Below are positions 26,605-33,911 of a stretch of 64,000 nucleotides of DNA, piece by piece. The notes under the pieces are model-generated. The model did not search any database, had not been told where the DNA came from, and worked only from the letters and a program-made list of their open reading frames with translations. This stretch comes from Lihuaxuella thermophila (lineage in GTDB: Bacteria > Bacillota > Bacilli > Thermoactinomycetales > Thermoactinomycetaceae). The DNA lies in assembly GCF_900110165.1 (NCBI RefSeq), contig NZ_FOCQ01000003.1, forward strand, positions 248,001 to 312,000, read 5' to 3'. The number at the start of each line of letters is the position of its first letter. The first letter of the stretch is position 1. Both the position numbers and the translations under genes were made by a program.

Positions 26605-27366
26605 TCAAAAAGAAATCCACTTCTTATTCCTGTCTATGGTCGGTTCCAATCGTTCGCAATCTTCTCCCCAGAAAACGGCCTCGGCATTGATTCGAAACAT
26701 CCGTTCCTCTTCTCTGGAAGTTATGTGTGAAATCAATTCATAGGCGGTTTTCAATTCCGGGCGCCTTCGTACTGTGTTATGTGCGTCGCTGGCGATCACC
26801 TGAACCAAACGGTGTTTAACCATATACTCAGCAACCGCTTTTGTCCGTTCTCCCATCCATCCCATCAAGCTGCCTGCCGTCAGTTGAGCGATCGCTCCTT
26901 CGCGTATCCAGTCCGCAAGGAGATCGAAATTTTCCCGAATCACTGCGTTTCGTTCAGGATGTGCGATCATCGGAACCAGTCCATTTTCCAGCAACTCATA
27001 AATGAGCTTTTCAGTAAACCGGGGGATGGTTTGAACAGGAAGCTCAAGCAAAACGTATCTGCATTGATTGACGGTAAGTACATTAAACGAAAAAATATTT
27101 CTCAGAAACTCCACATGAATGTGAACTTCCGCCCCCGGATGGACACGCAGGGGAATCCCTTTGCGATCCAAAACCGATTGAAACTCATCAACCGCTTTTA
27201 ATACCTCTTTGGAGAGATTTTTATAGATACCGTCATGCGTGTGCGGCGTTGCCACGATATCGGTAATTCCGTCCGCAACGGCTATTCGGGCCATCTCCAG
27301 CGCCTCTACCATGGTTTGTGCTCCATCATCAAGTCCCGGAAGAATATGACAATGGAGATCGATCAT
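26605..27366 (-). CDS. CpsB/CapC-type protein-tyrosine phosphatase
   Basis: The 253-residue PHP-fold metalloenzyme starts at ATG 27366 (MIDLHCHILPGLDDGA), with GGGAGGA just ahead. Metal-binding motifs are DLHCHILPGLDDG, TPHTHDGIY, HPGAEVHI, HPERN near 140 and SDAHN near 200. It dephosphorylates the partner BY-kinase and thereby controls polymer length. Gene order cpsC-cpsD-cpsB is the standard Bacillota module. Confidence 0.94.
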   Translation of the reverse strand: MIDLHCHILPGLDDGAQTMVEALEMARIAVADGITDIVATPHTHDGIYKNLSKEVLKAVDEFQSVLDRKGIPLRVHPGAEVHIHVEFLRNIFSFNVLTVNQCRYVLLELPVQTIPRFTEKLIYELLENGLVPMIAHPERNAVIRENFDLLADWIREGAIAQLTAGSLMGWMGERTKAVAEYMVKHRLVQVIASDAHNTVRRRPELKTAYELISHITSREEERMFRINAEAVFWGEDCERLEPTIDRNKKWISF

Positions 27367-27407
27367 ATATTTCCTCCCATCGCTGACACCACCCGCAGAA
27401 ACATCAC

Positions 27408-28100
27408 TCAATAATAAGCAATCGTTTCAACCTCTTTATCATTTAAAACTGTACCAATCAGATTTGCCTTCACGTACTCCAGCATTGCCTTTACTTTCTT
27501 TGCGTCATCATAACTGACTTTACCGCTGCTGATCACCAAAAGCACGCCATCCACAAAGCTGGCCAATAGCTGAGGGTCCGTAACGGCGAGAATCGGTGGC
27601 GTATCGATAAAGATCACGTCATATTGCTCTTTTACTTCCTCGAGAAGGTCCTGCATCCGCCGGGATCCGATCAAATCCGCAGGGCTGCTTGGCGGTTGGC
27701 CGGAAGTGATGACATCCAGCCAGATATCCGGGACTTCGCTGATCACCTCACCGGCTTCAGCCTGATTCATCAACACGTTAGAGAGCCCCTTATTATTAGG
27801 CATTCGGAAGATATGATGGAGATCAGGCCGGCGAAAATCGGCATCGATGAGCAAAACCTGCTTTCCCGATTGCGCCATGGCAACCGCAAGATTGGAAATA
27901 ATGGTGGATTTGCCTTCACCGGGAAGAGCAGATGTAATCATGATCGTTTTGATTCCCCGGTTCATCGCCGTGAATTGAATGTTTGTTCGCAAAGTTCGAA
28001 AGGCTTCCGCTATTGGGGATTTGGGATTATAGAGGCAAATCAGCTTGCCTGCTGCTTCACGGTCCTTCAACGGTTTCCCTCCTTTCGCCATCTTTTTCAC
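27408..28100 (-). CDS. CpsD-type bacterial tyrosine kinase (BY-kinase)
   Basis: The 230-residue product begins at GTG 28100 (overlapping the cpsC stop) or at ATG 28091. It has Walker A SALPGEGKST near 60, Walker A' LLIDADFRRPD near 82 and Walker B VIFIDTPP near 165. The N-terminal PKSPIAEAFRTLRTNIQF is the usual oligomerisation segment. The C-terminus ends IAYY, so the tyrosine cluster is reduced to two residues, fewer than in typical CpsD/YwqD. It should work with the CpsC activator. Confidence 0.93.
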   Translation of the reverse strand: MKKMAKGGKPLKDREAAGKLICLYNPKSPIAEAFRTLRTNIQFTAMNRGIKTIMITSALPGEGKSTIISNLAVAMAQSGKQVLLIDADFRRPDLHHIFRMPNNKGLSNVLMNQAEAGEVISEVPDIWLDVITSGQPPSSPADLIGSRRMQDLLEEVKEQYDVIFIDTPPILAVTDPQLLASFVDGVLLVISSGKVSYDDAKKVKAMLEYVKANLIGTVLNDKEVETIAYY

Positions 28101-28783
28101 ACCTTCGCTTTCTTTTCTTTCTCAAAGTTGGTGATGACCCCCAAGAGTGGAGCCTCAAACAACAGTTCAACCTCTTGCTCGGTTTTAATGGATCGATCGA
28201 AAAACTCCTTCAAAAGCACAACGGCAATCCCGACCATCAACCCAAGCGCAAAAACGAGAGCCGAATATTTATAGGGACTGGGGTTTACAGGAACCGGGTT
28301 CGGTTCTTCCTTTGCTTTGTCAAAGACTGTAACTCTTGCCACTTTCATAATATGGTGAATGTTTTTCTCAAAAACTTCAGCAAAGCCATTGGCAATCATC
28401 ACTGCCTGCTTATGGTTGCCATCCGTAACCTTGATCGAGAGAATTAGCGAATCTTTGACGGGGGTTACACTCACTTTCTGCAGCAGCTGATCAGGGGTAA
28501 GCTTCAAATTTAACATGCTGATAACTTCATTTGCGATCCGTTCGCTTCTAATGATGTCCGCGTGTGTGTTCAGATCCTTTTGATTGGCCAACACATCATT
28601 AAAAGAATTACCGCTGCTATATGTTTTGACATATACATATGTCGTAGCTTCATATTCAGGTTTCTGCACAAAATAGATCACCAGTCCGGTAGCGAGACTG
28701 AGCAACAATGAGACAGTCAGAATCAGCTTTAAATGTTTGCGAATGATTCTCCAAATATCAGCGAGTCCGATTTCCCTTTCCAT
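28097..28783 (-). CDS. CpsC/Wzz-type chain-length determinant and kinase activator
   Basis: The 228-residue product has two transmembrane segments, LILTVSLLLSLATGLVIYFV near 17-36 and SALVFALGLMVGIAVVLL near 175. They flank an extracellular loop with the Wzz motif near the start (EYEATTYVYVK). The Pro-rich stretch NPVPVNPSPYKYS precedes the second membrane helix, and the cytoplasmic tail that activates the kinase ends LLGVITNFEKEKKAKV. It is the first gene of the exopolysaccharide operon; the ribosome binding site is AGAGGAG. Confidence 0.92.
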   Translation of the reverse strand: MEREIGLADIWRIIRKHLKLILTVSLLLSLATGLVIYFVQKPEYEATTYVYVKTYSSGNSFNDVLANQKDLNTHADIIRSERIANEVISMLNLKLTPDQLLQKVSVTPVKDSLILSIKVTDGNHKQAVMIANGFAEVFEKNIHHIMKVARVTVFDKAKEEPNPVPVNPSPYKYSALVFALGLMVGIAVVLLKEFFDRSIKTEQEVELLFEAPLLGVITNFEKEKKAKV

Positions 28784-29223
28784 ATATGTATATAAGCTCC
28801 TCTTCCCGTAAGTTTAAGCATTTGTAAATAAGAAAATCATGAATTTAAAGCCCGTTTCTATTACGAATACATATCATAACATTTGACTGTACATGGTTGG
28901 AATGGAACAACTCCTACCCTATCTTTCGAAATCAGAAGCGATTTTGTGTCAAAAAGACCTTTCAGCAATTCCTGGTAAAATTTATGCAGTCCTATATTTG
29001 TTCATCATTTTATCAGCTTTATTCCTGAAAAACCATTTAAAAATATGTAAAAAGAAAAGAAAACCAGCAATATTTGTCATTCATTCCGGTACGGAAATCA
29101 CCCAACATCCTCTTCAGTCACTGTCAATCCCCCCTCTGTTTGTATGTAGACGGATTGACATTGCATTTCCAATTCGTTGTGGTAAATTTAGTTATGAATG
29201 TTTATGAAGGAGGATCTTATAAT
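28784..29223. other. Divergent intergenic region between the exopolysaccharide operon and the GH10 genes
   Basis: This 440-bp stretch must contain promoters reading both ways. On the plus strand TTGACA at 29155-29160 is a possible -35 box, but no -10 at standard spacing is clear. A 104-codon plus-strand frame here has no ribosome binding site and is not called. Confidence 0.5.
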
Positions 29224-30426
29224 TTGAGACTTCCGGTCAATCGAGCATTGCTGTTCATCTCCTTTTTTTTTGCTTTAGCCAACATATGTTTAATCATCCA
29301 GTTAATAAACCATACCGCTGAAACAAGAGTGAATGAAACTTCCCGAAATGTACAACCCACTCCCGCTTTAAATAACCGGTCCGGGGGTACCGATCAGCCG
29401 TCTCCTGCCTCAGGAAAACAGACCTCTCTTCGGGAGCTGGCCAAAAAGAAAAACTTGTTAATCGGAACATCTTTAAGACACTGGCCTTTTACCAGAGAAC
29501 ATAAGTACAGAGAAATCCTCTATCGGGAATTCAACACCATCACGATTGAAAATGCGATGAAAATCGAGAATATCCATCCCCAACCGGATCATTATAATTT
29601 TTCGGAGTCCGACTTACTGGTAGATTTCGCTTCCGATCATCAAATGAAAGTCAGGGGGCACACACTCGTCTGGGACAAAGGGCTTCCAACATGGATCACA
29701 GAAGGCAAGTACTCCAAAGAGGAAACCAAACGAATTCTCAAAGAACACATTCAAATGATCGTTTCTCATTACAAGGGAAAAGTTTTTGCTTGGGATGTGG
29801 TGAACGAAGCTTTTCATGACGATGGGACGTACCGCGATAATTTCTGGTTTCGGTCCATCGGCCCTGAGTATATTGAGCTCGCCTTTCGTTGGGCACACGA
29901 AGCGGACCCTGATGCCCTTTTATTCTACAACGATTATAATAATGAAGGATCTAACGCCAAATCTGATACCATCTATCAAATGATATCAGATTTTAAAAAA
30001 CGGGGTGTTCCCATTCACGGAGTCGGATTTCAGCTGCATACAGCGATCGATCAAAAGCCGGATCTGAAAGCAATCTCCAAAAATATGAAGCGCTTGGCAG
30101 ATCTCAATATCCAAGTACATATCACAGAATTGGACGTAAAAGTAAACAAAAAACAAGCAGCGACAAAAGAAGCCTGGGATCAACAAGCAGAAATCTATGG
30201 TGATCTTCTTAAAACCTGTCTGTCAGCGAGCAATTGCAAAGCTTTTATCATGTGGGGCTTTACGGATCGCCATAGTTGGCTGGAAGAATACTCCCCTCTG
30301 ATCTTTGATAAAAATTACAATCCCAAGCCGGCTTATCAGAAATTAATCGACATTCTATCACAATCCGCCGGCTTCCCTGCAACATTTCGGCTTCCATCAT
30401 CCGTTGCCGCAGCCCATCGATCTTGA
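29224..30426 (+). CDS. Membrane-anchored GH10 endo-beta-1,4-xylanase-family protein
   Basis: The 400-residue product starts at TTG 29224, ten bases after AAGGAGG; earlier ATGs lack a site. An uncleaved membrane anchor (ALLFISFFFALANICLIIQL) is followed by a Ser/Thr/Gly/Pro linker and a GH10 barrel at about 75-385. Catalytic acid/base Glu195 lies in WDVVNEAF and nucleophile Glu302 in ITELDV. RGHTLVWDKGLPTW, FYNDYN and MWGFTDRHSW are further GH10 landmarks, so it should be active on xylan-like beta-1,4 chains. It lies next to an exopolysaccharide operon that makes UDP-xylose, hinting at trimming of the cell's own polymer. Confidence 0.9.
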   Translation: MRLPVNRALLFISFFFALANICLIIQLINHTAETRVNETSRNVQPTPALNNRSGGTDQPSPASGKQTSLRELAKKKNLLIGTSLRHWPFTREHKYREILYREFNTITIENAMKIENIHPQPDHYNFSESDLLVDFASDHQMKVRGHTLVWDKGLPTWITEGKYSKEETKRILKEHIQMIVSHYKGKVFAWDVVNEAFHDDGTYRDNFWFRSIGPEYIELAFRWAHEADPDALLFYNDYNNEGSNAKSDTIYQMISDFKKRGVPIHGVGFQLHTAIDQKPDLKAISKNMKRLADLNIQVHITELDVKVNKKQAATKEAWDQQAEIYGDLLKTCLSASNCKAFIMWGFTDRHSWLEEYSPLIFDKNYNPKPAYQKLIDILSQSAGFPATFRLPSSVAAAHRS

Positions 30427-30444
30427 TGAAAGGAGGCCACCATT

Positions 30445-31629
30445 TTGTTCGAGAGGTTTCCTATAAACAGAAGATTGCTTTACTTATGCCTGTTCTTGTT
30501 TTTCATGAACTTATTGCTGATTCTATGGGTATATCTCATCTCTAAAACAAACGAAACAAAGGGCACCTCCGACCGAGGACCGGGAGCAAAAACTGCTTCC
30601 CTTCGTGAGTTGGCTAGCTCGAAAAGCTTCCAAATTGGTTCATCCGTCAGATTTGAATCGTTCATCAGTGAAAGAACGTATCGGCAACGTGTGAACCAAG
30701 AGTTTAATATGATCACCATTGCCAATGAATTAAAATTTGAAACCATCCATTCAAAACCGAATCAATTCGACTTTTCCAAAGCTGACTTTCTGGTGGATTT
30801 CGCCATGGAGAAGCAGATCCATGTCAGAGGGCAAACACTCATTCAAAGTGAAGCACTTCCCGGCTGGGTGACACAAGGAGACCATTCCAAAGAAGAAATC
30901 AAACAAATGATGAAGAAACATATCCAAACGATAGTTTCCCATTACAAAGGGAGAGTTGCCACATGGAATGTGGTCAGCGGCGCTTTTAATGACGACGGTT
31001 CGTTTCGCGATAATTTCTGGCTTCGAACTATTGGTCCCGAATATATTGAGCTGGCCTTCCGCTGGGCACATGAAGCGGACCCTCATGCACTTTTATTCTA
31101 CGATGACCATCAGATGGAACGATGGAATGCCAAGTCTCAAACCGTTTATCAAATGGTATCAGAGTTTAAAAAACGAAGTGTCCCCATCCACGGCATTGGG
31201 ATAAGAATACAAACAGACAGTGACCAACAGTTTTCAAGCCATGCCTTGTCAGCAAATATGAATCGTTTTTCCAATCTCGGCATGCAGGTGCAGATCATCG
31301 ATTTTGATGTAAAAATAAAAAATAATAACTTACCATTTAAGGAGAATTTGAAGAAACAAGCCGAGCTATACGGAATCGCCCTGAAAGCGTGTCTGTCATC
31401 AAGCCATTGCACCGCATTTATGATGCAGGGTTTCACCGATAAATACACCCGACAGCAAGAAAGCTTTCCCCTCATCTTTGACATCAATTACAAGCCAAAA
31501 CCGGCATATTTTACGTTGATGCACATTTTATCCCAAAATAATGCAGCCTCTCGGGGCGGGACGAGCTTGGTACGCTTCATCTATGCCCATGAGAGGCGGC
31601 TCCTTATTTCAACTCCAATTGTTGTTTGA
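30445..31629 (+). CDS. GH10-family paralogue with both catalytic glutamates replaced (probable pseudoenzyme)
   Basis: The 394-residue product starts at TTG 30445 with AGGAGG eight bases upstream, 18 bp after the intact GH10 gene. Membrane anchor (YLCLFLFFMNLLLILWVYLI) and barrel align along the full length with the upstream paralogue. However, WDVVNEAF has become WNVVSGAF (Gly179 for the acid/base Glu), ITELDV has become IIDFDV (Asp286 for the nucleophile), and GHTLVWD has become GQTLIQS. The frame is otherwise intact, so this looks like a retained non-catalytic binding protein rather than random decay. The last 26 bp overlap the convergent LCP gene. Confidence 0.88.
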   Translation: MFERFPINRRLLYLCLFLFFMNLLLILWVYLISKTNETKGTSDRGPGAKTASLRELASSKSFQIGSSVRFESFISERTYRQRVNQEFNMITIANELKFETIHSKPNQFDFSKADFLVDFAMEKQIHVRGQTLIQSEALPGWVTQGDHSKEEIKQMMKKHIQTIVSHYKGRVATWNVVSGAFNDDGSFRDNFWLRTIGPEYIELAFRWAHEADPHALLFYDDHQMERWNAKSQTVYQMVSEFKKRSVPIHGIGIRIQTDSDQQFSSHALSANMNRFSNLGMQVQIIDFDVKIKNNNLPFKENLKKQAELYGIALKACLSSSHCTAFMMQGFTDKYTRQQESFPLIFDINYKPKPAYFTLMHILSQNNAASRGGTSLVRFIYAHERRLLISTPIVV

Positions 31630-32557
31630 TCAAAGTGTTTAACCGGTTTCGTTCTTCCTGGGGAACGATGTAATAATAAACACCGTTGATCTTCGTGCCG
31701 CGGCCCTTGATTTCTTCTTGTTTGATATTTTGTGCCGCTTGCCTGTAGGTGGTGCTCATCGTTTGCATTTCCTCAAAGGTCAAGTTGGTTTTCACATTAT
31801 TCCCCAGGCTGTCCAGAATTTCTCCCAGTTTGGTCAAGACCGCCGGAGTGGCCGCTTTTTGAATGACGGCTTTCAGTACCTGCCGCTGGCGTTCCGCACG
31901 GCCGAAATCCCCCCGGGGATCATCGTACCGCATTCTCGAATATTTTAAGGCCTTCACGCCATTCAGATGAAGGTCCCCTTTTGGAAAGGAATAGCCTTCA
32001 TAATTAAATGAGAATTTGTTGGTGACGTCGACTCCGCCCAAAGTGTCCACAATTTGGGCGAATCCTTCCATATTGATTTCCACGTAATAGTCAATGGGGA
32101 TATTGAGGAATTTTTCCACGGTATTAATGGTCATTTCAACCCCGCCAAACGCATACGCGTGATTGATTTTATCCTCTTTTCCTTTGCCCACGATTTCCGT
32201 GCGGCTGTCCCGCGGGATGCTCATCATCAAGATGGAGTTGTTTCTGGGGTTCACATTTAACAGCACCATGGAGTCCGAGCGTCCTCTGTCATTTTCCCGT
32301 TCATCGACACCCATAATTAAAATGGAGACCGGTTGTTTCTTATCAACCGAAACCTTTTCGTCGCGAAGGTCAGACTTTTCTTTCTTTAAAGGCGTGTACA
32401 TCTTCTTTGCGGCAGATTCAACCGAGCTGTATAAATAGTAGGCATATCCTCCCGAGGCAAACAGGAGAACCCCCAGGGCAATGATGACAATCTGAAGCCA
32501 TCTTTTGCGTTTCTGCTTTTTCACCCGCTCTGTCCGAGACTTCTCAGTGTTAATCAT
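31604..32557 (-). CDS. LytR-CpsA-Psr (LCP) family glycopolymer transferase
   Basis: The 317-residue product has a short cytoplasmic lead and one membrane segment (LQIVIIALGVLLFASGGYAYYL). The LCP catalytic domain contains LIMGVDERENDRGRSDSMVL, SIPRDSRTEI, KINHAYAFGGVEM and KALKYSRMRYDDPRGDFGR, with the conserved Arg residues that bind the lipid pyrophosphate. LCP enzymes attach capsule or teichoic polymers to peptidoglycan. Its position beside the exopolysaccharide operon suggests it anchors that polymer. Confidence 0.94.
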   Translation of the reverse strand: MINTEKSRTERVKKQKRKRWLQIVIIALGVLLFASGGYAYYLYSSVESAAKKMYTPLKKEKSDLRDEKVSVDKKQPVSILIMGVDERENDRGRSDSMVLLNVNPRNNSILMMSIPRDSRTEIVGKGKEDKINHAYAFGGVEMTINTVEKFLNIPIDYYVEINMEGFAQIVDTLGGVDVTNKFSFNYEGYSFPKGDLHLNGVKALKYSRMRYDDPRGDFGRAERQRQVLKAVIQKAATPAVLTKLGEILDSLGNNVKTNLTFEEMQTMSTTYRQAAQNIKQEEIKGRGTKINGVYYYIVPQEERNRLNTLIKQQLELK

Positions 32558-32906
32558 AGTTCTCCTCTCTTTACTATCATGATTCTGTCATGCGCCTCAA
32601 TTCTTTCATCTATTATATTAAATGAACACGAAAATAAACAGGGCGGAACCCGTATTCTTCAATGATCTCCGAGTCACCTCCCATTCCGTAATAGAATGCT
32701 TGATGATTGGTAGTGCAAATCCCTTAACCTATTATTCGCATAAAATCTCTTTTTTTGGGTTCTGAAAAGACGAAGGAACAACCGGATGATGGATCACATC
32801 ATTGAAATAGAAAGAGAGCAAGCGTCCCAGTTTCAACACACCGGTCGCACCTGCTCTCCATGTCGGCATCCAAAAAATAGAAACGCAAAACCACAGACCG
32901 GTTTCA
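32558..32906. other. Intergenic stretch upstream of the LCP gene
   Basis: It holds the LCP ribosome binding site (GAGAGGAG), a possible promoter at 32612-32640 and the end hairpin of the zinc-finger gene at 32893-32919. A 65-codon minus-strand frame overlapping that hairpin is not credible. Confidence 0.55.
32612..32640 (-). promoter_or_regulatory. Possible promoter of the LCP gene
   Basis: A perfect -10 TATAAT (32612-32617) with a weak -35 TGTTTA (32635-32640) at 17 bp, about 55 bp upstream of the start. Confidence 0.4.
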
Positions 32907-32919
32907 TCATCGGTCCTGT
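32893..32919 (-). terminator. Hairpin across the stop codon of the zinc-finger gene
   Basis: ACAGGACCG pairs with CGGTCTGT (one bulge) around ATGATGAAAC, followed by GGTTTTGCGTTTC. The T tract is imperfect. Confidence 0.4.
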
Positions 32920-33128
32920 GATTTTGCAAAATCTGTAATCGCCCTGTACTTTCTGGAGATTTGCGTGTCTACATACTGTTTCCACATCTGCTTGGCGCAT
33001 TCTGCCGAACAGATGGGGGACTCAAAACTAATCTCCACGAAACGCGCTTCTTTTCCACAGATTGAACAAGGTTCCGTCTTGGAAGCAGGAACGAGTAGAT
33101 TTTCGGCTCGGTGCAGGCTGTTGTTCAC
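32907..33128 (-). CDS. Small zinc-finger-like protein, unknown function
   Basis: The 73-residue product starts at GTG 33128 because AAGGAGGGG precedes it; the longer frame to 33188 has a weaker site. A CSICGKEARF...ICSAECAKQMW pattern gives a Cys2-Cys2 treble-clef-like zinc ribbon in residues 20-45. It is followed by a basic C-terminal helix (YVDTQISRKYRAITDFAK). It stands alone, with no operon partner. No family name can be given with confidence; it may bind nucleic acid or a protein partner. Confidence 0.65.
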   Translation of the reverse strand: MNNSLHRAENLLVPASKTEPCSICGKEARFVEISFESPICSAECAKQMWKQYVDTQISRKYRAITDFAKSQDR

Positions 33129-33304
33129 GTCTTCCCCTCCTTGACCCATTGTTCCAACCTGTTCTTTCTCCCATAATGAAAATGCCATACTTTAACAATA
33201 CCATACTTTTTATTTTTTATGGCCATTGATTTTTTTGCCGTTTTTCCAAACGATGCGGCAGGATAGGGATTTTTGTCATTCCGAAAACCGCATCACCCCA
33301 TAAC

Positions 33305-33334
33305 AAGAAAAACCCTTGAAATGGATCAAGGGTT
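33305..33334 (-). terminator. Terminator after the glycerophosphodiesterase remnant
   Basis: AACCCTTGA pairs with TCAAGGGTT and is followed by TTTCTTG on the minus strand. Confidence 0.75.
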
Positions 33335-33356
33335 TCCCGGTCGATTCGCATCTGTT

Positions 33357-33590
33357 TTATCGCTTAGTTTCTTGACGATGCTCACGAATAGCTGCTTGCA
33401 AGCGGTCGGGGAAGTTGGAAAACATGCCGGTGACTCCCCACTCAAGCAGCCTTTTCATATCTGCTTTTCCGTTTACTGCATAGGGGTGGATCATCAGTCC
33501 GGCCTCTCGTACCTTTTGTACATCCTCGCGGTCGATCTGATCAAAGTCCGGACCTGCACCGATCGCATATTTGAGCTCCGGATGGAGTTT
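33357..33590 (-). pseudogene. C-terminal remnant of a glycerophosphodiester phosphodiesterase
   Basis: Seventy-seven codons without a start read KLHPELKYAIGAGPDFDQID, then GLMIHPYAVNGKADMKRLLE and WGVTGMFSNFPDRLQAAIRE. This is the terminal part of a GDPD TIM barrel (the V-N-x-x-x-x-M-x-x-L-x-x-x-G-V-x-G motif), with its terminator intact. The N-terminal two thirds, including the catalytic residues, are absent. The frame is continuous with the 101-aa gene upstream across a single TGA. Deletion of the 5' part is the simplest explanation. Confidence 0.8.
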
Positions 33591-33896
33591 TCACTGTTCC
33601 GAATCCGTGAGCCCTTCCTTCTCCCATTTGACACTTTGTAATAACCGATGTTTCATCAGCGCCAGAATGAAATCCGTGTAATAATCATGACGCACAATGA
33701 CCCGGTATTCGTGGTCCGCGTATGCGTAAAACAGGACGTCCGTATACACCTCGTTATCTTCAAAAAAGTTCTGTACTTGTTTGAGATGGTCTACAAACGG
33801 TTTTTCTTTCAGGACTTGAATGTGGAACTCCACATCGTCCTTATTTACCGTTTCCCGGATTCTTATGATGTCCTGGTTATACTGGTAAGTTAACAT
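33591..33896 (-). CDS. Small conserved-looking protein of unknown function (101 aa)
   Basis: The product is soluble, acidic and aromatic, with VEFHIQVLKEKPFVDHLKQV followed by DVLFYAYADHEYRVIVRHDY. GGGAGAA lies upstream of the ATG. Alternating beta and helical segments suggest a compact alpha/beta fold. I do not recognise the family. The gene lies between the ArsB/NhaD transporter and the GDPD remnant, all on the minus strand, only 15 bp after the transporter stop on the other side. Confidence 0.65.
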   Translation of the reverse strand: MLTYQYNQDIIRIRETVNKDDVEFHIQVLKEKPFVDHLKQVQNFFEDNEVYTDVLFYAYADHEYRVIVRHDYYTDFILALMKHRLLQSVKWEKEGLTDSEQ

Positions 33897-33911
33897 ACGT
33901 TTTATTCTCCC

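Noticed and set aside
28893-29207. 104-codon plus-strand ORF between the exopolysaccharide operon and GH10
   Set aside because: No Shine-Dalgarno sequence, low-complexity A/T-rich DNA, and it overlaps the expected promoter region of the GH10 gene.
32732-32929. 65-codon minus-strand ORF after the zinc-finger gene
   Set aside because: It overlaps the zinc-finger stop codon and its end hairpin and has no recognisable domain or ribosome binding site.
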